NCBI GenBank assembly: GCA_022615275.1
Contig: JAKEHA010000117.1
Span: 1 to 11,267 of the forward strand
DNA from: Candidatus Latescibacterota bacterium
Lineage (GTDB): Bacteria > Krumholzibacteriota > Krumholzibacteriia > WVZY01 > JAKEHA01
DNA length: 11,267 bases
Reading direction: 5' to 3'
The notes beneath the pieces are model-generated. The model was not told the origin of the DNA, did no database searches, and saw only the letters and a program-made list of their open reading frames with translations. Made by a program: the position numbers and the translations under genes. Every line of letters begins with the position of its first letter. The stretch's first letter is position 1. Below, one piece after another: positions 6,012 through 11,267 of the stretch.

Positions 6012-6842
6012 GTGGCTTTGGAACGGACCCCTAAAACGATCCGCGTCACGATAGTTTTGTGCGTCGCTCTCGGCTTGATCGCGAGCGCGCGCGTGTTGGC
6101 GTGGGCGTCCCCGGACGACCAGATCGACCCGCTCGAGATCGGGCTTTCCGAGCACTTGGGAGACACGGTCGCGGGGGAACTTCGCTTCGTGGCCGAGAAC
6201 GGTGACACGGTCGCGCTCCGCGACACGATCGACCGGCCCACACTGGTCTCGCTCGTCTACTATACGTGCCCGTCGATTTGCCGGCCCCTGCTCGACGAGG
6301 TGGCCGAGATGCTGTCCAAGCTCCAGGCCGTCGACATGCAACCGGGACGCGACTATCGCGTTCTCACCATCAGCTTCGACGAGACCGACAGCCCCGACGG
6401 CTCGGCGCGCCTCAAGGACGAGTACTATCGCACGCTTCCCAACGGATTCCCGCGCGAGGCGTGGACCTTCCTCACCGCCGACTCGGCCACCATCGCGGCC
6501 TTCACGCAGTCGGTGGGATTCGGCTTCCGGCGCGCCGAAAAGGACTTTGCCCACCCCACCACGTTGATCGTGCTCTCGCCGGAAGGGAAGATCACGCGCT
6601 ATCTGACCGGCTCCGAGTACCTGCCGCTCGACATCAAGCTGGCGCTCATCGAGGCGCGCGAGGGCAAGATCGGCGCGACCATCGTCAAGTTCTACAAGTT
6701 CTGTTTCAGCTACGACCCCAGCGGAGAGAAGTTCGTGCTCAAGACGACGCGTATCGTGGGACTGAGCACGCTGGTGGGCTTGGCCGGCATCGTGCTGTTC
6801 GTGTCCGCGTCGGGCCGGCGCCGCGAGATGAAGGTGCACTAG
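6012..6842 (+). CDS. sco: SCO1/SenC-family copper chaperone for cytochrome c oxidase
   Basis: A 276-residue membrane-anchored, thioredoxin-fold protein that in this family delivers copper to, or reduces the cysteines of, the CuA site of COX2. It has an N-terminal membrane segment or signal (about 10-32), YYTCPSICRPLL with the copper-binding CxxxC (C86, C90), and the third ligand H181 in FAHPTTLIVLSPEGKI. A second hydrophobic helix near the C-terminus (about 247-267) is followed by a short basic tail, so both ends would be cytoplasmic with the copper domain outside. Many SCO proteins have only the N-terminal anchor. The GTG at 6012 has no proper Shine-Dalgarno; a TTG two codons later (6018) sits five bases after GAGGG and could be the real start. 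It is the first gene of the oxidase operon; the COX1 ATG follows its TAG after one base. Confidence 0.93.
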   Translation: MALERTPKTIRVTIVLCVALGLIASARVLAWASPDDQIDPLEIGLSEHLGDTVAGELRFVAENGDTVALRDTIDRPTLVSLVYYTCPSICRPLLDEVAEMLSKLQAVDMQPGRDYRVLTISFDETDSPDGSARLKDEYYRTLPNGFPREAWTFLTADSATIAAFTQSVGFGFRRAEKDFAHPTTLIVLSPEGKITRYLTGSEYLPLDIKLALIEAREGKIGATIVKFYKFCFSYDPSGEKFVLKTTRIVGLSTLVGLAGIVLFVSASGRRREMKVH

Positions 6843-6843
6843 T

Positions 6844-8517
6844 ATGAGCGATCACGCCGCATCCGCGAGTCACGGCGCCGCGGTCCGGCACGGGACCGTT
6901 CCCAACGCCGCCGACGTCGATTTCTATCACTTCAAGGGACGTTGGTCGGGGATCTTCGCGTGGATCTTTTCGACCGACCACAAGCGCATCGGGCTGATGT
7001 ACCTCGTGCTCATGCTGACCTTTTTCACGGTCGGCATGACGCTCGGGTTCGTGATTCGCCTCGAGCTGATGGCGCCGGGCAAGACCATCATGGACGCGCA
7101 GACTTACAACGCCGTCTTCACGCTGCACGGCGTGATCATGGTGTTCCTGTTCGTGGTCCCGGGGCTGTCGGCGTCGTTGGGCAACTTCCTCTTGCCGATC
7201 ATGATCGGCGCCAAGGACGTGCAGTTCCCGCGCATCAATCTGTTCTCGTGGTGGCTGTTCCTCACGGGCGGTTTGATGGCGGTGACCGCGCTCTTCACCG
7301 GCGGCGGTCCGCCGGACACGGGGTGGACCTTCTACGCGCCCTACAGCATCCGCACCGGCACCAACGTCACGCTGGCCGCGGCCGCCGTGTTCGTGCTCGG
7401 GTTCTCGTCGATCCTGACCGGACTCAACTTCCTCACTACCGTGCATCGAATGCGCGCGCCGGGCATGAGCTTCTTCCGGCTACCGCTGTTCGTGTGGGCG
7501 TTGTACTCGACGGCCTGGCTCCAAGTCGTGGCTACACCCGTCGTCGGTATCACCCTGGTGCTGATCATGGTCGAGCGCTCGTTCGGCATCGGAGTATTCG
7601 ACCCCGTGAAGGGCGGCGACCCGATCCTCTATCAGCACTTGTTCTGGATCTACTCGCACCCCGCGGTCTACATCATGATCCTGCCCGGGCTCGGTGCGAT
7701 TTCGGACATGCTGGCTGTGCACGCGCGCCGCACCATCTTCGGCTACGGTTTCATTGCCATGTCGAGCGTGGCCATCGCGCTCTTCGGCTCCATCGTGTGG
7801 GCCCACCACATGTTCATCAGCGGTCAGAGCCTGGTCGCGAATTTCGTGTTCTCGCTGTTGACGATGATCGTCGCCATACCGAGCGCCATCAAGGTCTTCA
7901 ACTGGGTCGCGACGTTGTACAAAGGCTCGATCCAGCTCGAGACGCCGATGCTGTACACGCTCGCGTTCATCTTCCTGTTCATGATCGGCGGCTTTAGCGG
8001 CATGATGATCGGCGTCTTGTCCGTCGATGTTCACGTCCACGACACCTATTTCATCGTCGCACACTTCCACTACATCATCTTCGGCGGCCTCGGCTTTGCG
8101 TTCTTCGGCGCGCTGCACCACTGGTATCCGAAGATGTTCGGCAGGATGTACCACCAGGTGCCGTCGAAGATCGCCTGGTTCCTGACCTTCGTGGGTTTCA
8201 ACGTCCTCTACATGCCCATGTTCATCATGGGCTGGGAAGGGATGCCGCGCCGCTACTACGACTACCTGCCGGAATACCAGAAGTGGCACGTGGTTTCGAC
8301 CATTGGGTCGTGGATCATGATCAGCGGCATTCTGCTTATGTTCTGGAACCTGCTGCGTTCGCTCAAGACCGGTAAGCCGTGCCGCGAGCTCGATCCGTGG
8401 GGTGGTGGGCGCACGCTGGAGTGGACGGTGCCGTCGCCGCCGCCGCTCGAGAACTTCGACAAGATTCCGACCGTCACCCACGGTCCCTACGACCCCGACG
8501 TGCCGGAGCACAAATGA
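6844..8517 (+). CDS. ctaD: Cytochrome c oxidase subunit I, A2-type (caa3)
   Basis: The 557-residue catalytic subunit, with about 12 membrane helices, reduces O2 to water and pumps protons. Visible ligands are heme a H95 (FTLHGVIMVF) and H409, heme a3 H407 (HDTYFIVAHFHY), and CuB H272, H321 and H322 (WAHHMFISG). Y276 is placed for the His-Tyr crosslink. K350 (IPSAIKVF) marks the K-channel. D125, with N114 and N132 at the spacing of the D-channel entrance and asparagine pair, marks the D-channel. The helix VI motif is YSHPAVY (270-276), not GHPEVY: the D-channel glutamate is replaced and Tyr-Ser is present. This is the hallmark of A2-type oxidases such as the Rhodothermus marinus caa3 enzyme. 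Length and hydropathy are normal. The start ATG is one base after the SCO stop, and the stop overlaps the COX3 start (ATGA at 8514-8517). Confidence 0.98.
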   Translation: MSDHAASASHGAAVRHGTVPNAADVDFYHFKGRWSGIFAWIFSTDHKRIGLMYLVLMLTFFTVGMTLGFVIRLELMAPGKTIMDAQTYNAVFTLHGVIMVFLFVVPGLSASLGNFLLPIMIGAKDVQFPRINLFSWWLFLTGGLMAVTALFTGGGPPDTGWTFYAPYSIRTGTNVTLAAAAVFVLGFSSILTGLNFLTTVHRMRAPGMSFFRLPLFVWALYSTAWLQVVATPVVGITLVLIMVERSFGIGVFDPVKGGDPILYQHLFWIYSHPAVYIMILPGLGAISDMLAVHARRTIFGYGFIAMSSVAIALFGSIVWAHHMFISGQSLVANFVFSLLTMIVAIPSAIKVFNWVATLYKGSIQLETPMLYTLAFIFLFMIGGFSGMMIGVLSVDVHVHDTYFIVAHFHYIIFGGLGFAFFGALHHWYPKMFGRMYHQVPSKIAWFLTFVGFNVLYMPMFIMGWEGMPRRYYDYLPEYQKWHVVSTIGSWIMISGILLMFWNLLRSLKTGKPCRELDPWGGGRTLEWTVPSPPPLENFDKIPTVTHGPYDPDVPEHK

Positions 8518-9296
8518 GCGGCCACTCGATCGCGCTCACCGCGCACAAGGACTACCGCGGCTCCAAGATCGGGATCTGGCTGTTCCTGATCACGGAAATC
8601 ACGCTCTTCGGCGGGATGTTCCTGCTCTATTCGATCTATCGTTCCGAGTACGCGCAGGACTTCCACCACGCGGCCGCCGAGCTCAACACGCTGGTCGGTA
8701 CTATCAACACGCTCATTCTGCTCACCAGCAGCTTGACCATGGCGTTGTCGATCGCGGCCGTCCACCACGGTAATCGCAAGCTCTCCTTGTGGATGCTCGC
8801 GATCACGGTCCTGTGCGGCGCCGGCTTCATGGTGAACAAGTACTTCGAGTGGGGAGCGAAATTCCACCACGGAATCTACCCGGGCTCCGAGTACTTGCTC
8901 GCGCACCCGAAGGGCGAGGTTCTGTTCTACGGGCTGTATTTCGTGATGACCGGCATCCACGGCATCCACGTTCTGGTGGGCATGGTGCTGCTGACCGTCA
9001 TGTTCCTCAAGGTGATGAAGCAGCCCAACGCCAAGGTCTCCTTCGTGGCGGGGCACGGGCTGGGCGAGATCGAAGGGTGTCGCATGGCCTTCGTGGACGC
9101 GGGCGGGAAAGTGGTGTGGAAGGGCGACGAGGTGGACGGTTCGATCGAGCGCATCGACGTCAAGACCAAGTACTGGCCGGTCAAGAAGCGCTTTCACGTC
9201 GCCGACTTCAACCAGCTGGAGAACTCGGGACTCTACTGGCACATCGTCGACATCATCTGGATCTTCCTGTTCCCGCTTTTCTATCTGATCACGTAA
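8514..9296 (+). CDS. ctaE: Cytochrome c oxidase subunit III with enlarged last loop
   Basis: A 260-residue membrane subunit of the short, five-helix type: it lacks the first two helices of the seven-helix form. Helices lie at about 18-42, 56-84, 90-113, 138-168 and 238-260. Family marks are FLITEITLFGGMF (24-36), GIHGIHVLVG (147-156) and GLYWHIVDIIWIFLFPLFYL (239-258). Subunit III stabilises the catalytic core and proton uptake. Short COX3 proteins are usually near 200 residues. Here about 55 extra hydrophilic residues (about 173-230) sit between the last two helices, on the predicted cytoplasmic side, and include AFVDAGGKVVWKGDEVDGS, which looks like a beta-hairpin. The ATG overlaps the COX1 stop, so translation is likely coupled. 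Confidence 0.95.
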   Translation: MSGHSIALTAHKDYRGSKIGIWLFLITEITLFGGMFLLYSIYRSEYAQDFHHAAAELNTLVGTINTLILLTSSLTMALSIAAVHHGNRKLSLWMLAITVLCGAGFMVNKYFEWGAKFHHGIYPGSEYLLAHPKGEVLFYGLYFVMTGIHGIHVLVGMVLLTVMFLKVMKQPNAKVSFVAGHGLGEIEGCRMAFVDAGGKVVWKGDEVDGSIERIDVKTKYWPVKKRFHVADFNQLENSGLYWHIVDIIWIFLFPLFYLIT

Positions 9297-9299
9297 TTC

Positions 9300-9305
9300 G
9301 AGAGG
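9300..9305 (+). promoter_or_regulatory. Ribosome-binding site for COX4
   Basis: GAGAGG lies five bases before the ATG at 9311 in the 14-base gap after COX3. It fixes the start of the small COX4 gene, whose frame is open far upstream within COX3. Confidence 0.6.
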
Positions 9306-9310
9306 TTGTC

Positions 9311-9610
9311 ATGAGCGATCACGAGCACGAAGAGCACGCGCACGAACCCGCCGGGTACGGGATATATTTCCTGACGTGGTTCTCGCTCTTGGTTCTCACC
9401 GCGATCACGGTGACGGCGGCGGGGATGCACTTCGGGAGCTTGAGCGTAGTCGTGGCGCTGTTCATCGCGCTGGTCAAGGCGTCGATCGTGCTGTGGCTGT
9501 TCATGCACCTCAAGTACGAGGACACGCTCTTTCACCGCCTGGTTTGGATCATGATCCTGGCCATGGTCATTTTCATCGGCATGACGTTCACGGATACGCT
9601 GTTCAGGTAG
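9311..9610 (+). CDS. ctaF: Cytochrome c oxidase subunit IV (prokaryotic COX4/CtaF-like)
   Basis: A 99-residue protein with a His/Glu-rich N-terminal stretch (DHEHEEHAHEP, 3-13) and three hydrophobic helices (about 17-39, 44-66 and 75-98). LVKASIVLWLFMHLKYED is the signature of the prokaryotic COX4 family, which includes CtaF/CyoD-like small subunits. These subunits support assembly or stability of the oxidase and carry no cofactor. The histidines near the N-terminus might bind metal, but nothing supports this beyond composition. The start is set by GAGAGG five bases upstream. The COX2 gene begins four bases after the stop. Confidence 0.92.
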   Translation: MSDHEHEEHAHEPAGYGIYFLTWFSLLVLTAITVTAAGMHFGSLSVVVALFIALVKASIVLWLFMHLKYEDTLFHRLVWIMILAMVIFIGMTFTDTLFR

Positions 9611-9614
9611 GAAC

Positions 9615-10568
9615 ATGCTGAGCCGGCTTTCCAGTATCTCTGATTCCGTCAACGGGCCGATCCTGTTCATCGCCGGGACGTCGGTGGTGATGTTGGTCGG
9701 GATCACGGCCGTGATGATCTATTTCACGATCCGTTACCACCGGCGCCGCAATCCGCACCCCGAGGACATCCACGGACACCGCATGCTCGAGATCGTGTGG
9801 ACCGTGATTCCGACCATCCTGGCCTTCGGGTTCTTCTGGTACGGGTGGGAAGGATACAAGTTCATCAAGACCGTCCCCGAAGGCGCGATGGAGGTGCAGG
9901 TCACCGGGCGCATGTGGTCGTGGGTGCACGAGTACGAGAACGGCGTGCAAAGCGCCGAGTTGTACGTGCCCGTCAACAAGCCGGTAAAGCTCAACCTGGT
10001 GTCGCAGGACGTGCTGCACAGCTATTACATCCCGGCCTTCAAGGTGAAGCAGGACGCGGTACCCGGCATCCCGGATTTGTTCCTGTGGTTCGAAGCCTAC
10101 CAGACCGGCGTGTATCAGGTCTTCTGCGCGGAGTACTGCGGATTGAGCCACTCCGCAATGTGGAGCAAGGTGCACGTCGTGACGCAGGACGAATTCGAGG
10201 AGTGGCTGCGCGTGGAAGGCGAGAAGGTGGTCCAGATCCAGCAGGCGGCCGAGTCCGGTGAAGGCGAGAACTTGCACATCCTCGGAGAGGCGCTCTCGAA
10301 GTCGAAGGGGTGCAACGCGTGCCACAGCATCGACGGCACCCGCCTGATCGGACCCACCTACAAGGGCCTCTACGGCAAGACGGAAACCGTGGTCACGGGC
10401 GGGCAGGAACGCGAGATCGTCGTCGACGACGCCTACATTCGTAATTCCATGTTGAAGCCGACCGACGACATCGTGAAGGGCTACCAGCCGCTGATGCCGT
10501 CGCAAGAAGGTCTCGTCAACGAATCCGAGATCAAGGCGCTGACCGCGTACATCAAGAGTCTCCAATAG
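9615..10568 (+). CDS. ctaC: Cytochrome c oxidase subunit II fused to cytochrome c (caa3 type)
   Basis: A 317-residue electron-entry subunit. Two N-terminal membrane helices (about 15-40 and 58-78) are followed by the periplasmic cupredoxin domain. All CuA ligands are present: H135 in VLHSYYIPAF, then C171, E173, C175, H179 and M182 in CAEYCGLSHSAM. E59 in LEIVWTVIPTI matches the K-channel entrance glutamate. From about residue 217 a cytochrome c domain follows, with CNACH (233-237) and M294 in QPLMPS as the likely axial ligand, so the protein accepts electrons through its own heme c. There is no lipobox or long signal peptide; the first helix starts 14 residues in, so it is probably inserted without cleavage. 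AGGTAGGA just before the ATG is the ribosome-binding site. It comes after COX1, COX3 and COX4, unlike the usual first position. Confidence 0.97.
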   Translation: MLSRLSSISDSVNGPILFIAGTSVVMLVGITAVMIYFTIRYHRRRNPHPEDIHGHRMLEIVWTVIPTILAFGFFWYGWEGYKFIKTVPEGAMEVQVTGRMWSWVHEYENGVQSAELYVPVNKPVKLNLVSQDVLHSYYIPAFKVKQDAVPGIPDLFLWFEAYQTGVYQVFCAEYCGLSHSAMWSKVHVVTQDEFEEWLRVEGEKVVQIQQAAESGEGENLHILGEALSKSKGCNACHSIDGTRLIGPTYKGLYGKTETVVTGGQEREIVVDDAYIRNSMLKPTDDIVKGYQPLMPSQEGLVNESEIKALTAYIKSLQ

Positions 10569-10569
10569 T

Positions 10570-11267
10570 ATGACGCGCGTGCGAGAAGGAATCGGGCTGG
10601 TGCTCGAATTGAGCAAGGTACGGATCGCCGTGCTGTCGACGGCGTCGGCCGTTACGGGATGGCTCCTGGCCGCGGGCTCGTTCTCGTTCGAGATGCTGCC
10701 GGCCGTGGCGGGCGTGTTCTTGCTCGCGGCCGGCGCAGGGTCGCTCAATCAGTACCAGGAGCGCGACCTAGACGCGCTCATGCACCGCACGGCGCGGCGT
10801 CCGATTCCCTCGGGGAGGATGCGCGCGCGCACCGCGCTGTGGATCGCGCTGGCGCTCGTCGCCGTGGGCGCCCTGTGCCTGGTGCCGCATCCGATCGCCG
10901 CGTTGCTGGGCGTGTTCACGCTGCTCTGGTACAACGGCGTCTACACGCCGCTCAAGCGCGTGTCCGCGTTCGCCGCGATTCCGGGCGGCCTGGTGGGAGC
11001 GATCCCGCCCGTCATCGGCTGGGTCGCGGCCGGCGGCCACCCGGCCGACCCGCGCATCCTCGCGGTCGCCTTCTTCTTTTTCGTGTGGCAGGTTCCGCAC
11101 TTCTGGCTCCTCTTGCTGCGCATCGGCGACGATTACGCGCGGGCGGGGCTCCCGACGATCACGAGCCTGTTTTCGCGCCGCCAACTCGCGCGCATCATCT
11201 ACGTGTGGATGATCGCCACGGCGGTGGCGTGCGTGTCGATGCCCATGTTCGGGGTGGCGTCGCCGGC
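10570..11267 (+). CDS. ctaB: Protoheme IX farnesyltransferase (heme O synthase), C-terminus cut by window
   Basis: An inner-membrane UbiA-family prenyltransferase that adds a farnesyl group to heme b to make heme O, the precursor of heme A for the oxidase encoded just upstream. 232 codons are present with no stop; a full protein is about 290-300 residues. Helix 2 is followed by LNQYQERDLDALMHRTARRP (59-78), the CtaB form of the first Asp-rich motif NxxxDxxxD, with Glu64 in place of the first Asp. Further marks are YTPLKRVS, GGLVGAIPPVIGWVAAGG, WQVPHFWLLLLRIGDDY and AGLPTI. The ATG follows the COX2 stop after one base (TAG-T-ATG), the same junction as SCO-COX1, so it belongs to the operon. ctaA and ctaG/cox11 are not in the window. 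Confidence 0.96.
   Translation, partial: MTRVREGIGLVLELSKVRIAVLSTASAVTGWLLAAGSFSFEMLPAVAGVFLLAAGAGSLNQYQERDLDALMHRTARRPIPSGRMRARTALWIALALVAVGALCLVPHPIAALLGVFTLLWYNGVYTPLKRVSAFAAIPGGLVGAIPPVIGWVAAGGHPADPRILAVAFFFFVWQVPHFWLLLLRIGDDYARAGLPTITSLFSRRQLARIIYVWMIATAVACVSMPMFGVASP

Noticed and set aside
5995..6054. Short ATG-started frame of 19 codons overlapping the SCO start, possible leader peptide
   Set aside because: It has no ribosome-binding site or meaningful composition and overlaps the SCO frame; nothing supports translation.
9603..10748. Antisense open frame over COX2 and the start of ctaB
   Set aside because: It is a shadow of the CuA/cytochrome c gene, which has every ligand in the + frame; the antisense product resembles no known family.

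Overview
The window comes from a high-GC (about two thirds G+C by eye), aerobic, Gram-negative-type bacterium. The Gram-negative reading rests on an LpoB-type outer-membrane lipoprotein gene and several lipobox-bearing proteins. The aerobic reading rests on a complete cytochrome c oxidase operon. Promoter-like motifs and gene content would fit Myxococcota or other former Deltaproteobacteria, or a similar high-GC phylum, but the sequence does not fix the taxon. All complete genes are on the + strand; only a gene fragment at the left edge is on the - strand. I see no rRNA, tRNA, CRISPR array, insertion sequence or phage gene, and no gene-free stretch over 300 bases.

Left part (1-1568): the 5' end of a divergent FAD-dependent glycerol-3-phosphate dehydrogenase (glpD), then thyX (flavin-dependent thymidylate synthase). 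Thirteen bases after thyX comes a small ParB/sulfiredoxin-fold protein resembling free-serine kinases (SerK type). Its GTG start lies inside a small hairpin.

Middle part (1683-5869): an LpoB-family lipoprotein with a strong ribosome-binding site and a tightly linked COG3014-type TPR-like lipoprotein, likely cell-envelope or peptidoglycan functions. They are followed by a YyaL/SPATA20-type protein (thioredoxin-like domain plus alpha/alpha barrel) that, unusually, carries a lipoprotein signal.

Right part (5870-11267): a 142-base regulatory gap and then a compact respiratory operon: SCO copper chaperone, COX1, COX3, COX4, COX2 fused to cytochrome c, and heme O synthase (ctaB, cut by the window edge). 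The oxidase is a caa3 enzyme whose COX1 carries the YSHPAVY signature of A2-type heme-copper oxidases instead of GHPEVY. The order I-III-IV-II differs from the usual II-I-III-IV. COX3 has an extra, roughly 55-residue cytoplasmic loop. The gap before the operon holds a good TTGACA promoter, a near-perfect Crp/Fnr-type palindrome (TGTGA-N6-GCACA) and a second AT-rich -10 region placed as if the palindrome were a class II activator site.

No wholly new system is evident; most genes belong to known families. The points most worth checking are the operon's regulatory region, the COX3 insert, the lipidated YyaL and the SerK-like gene coupled to thyX.
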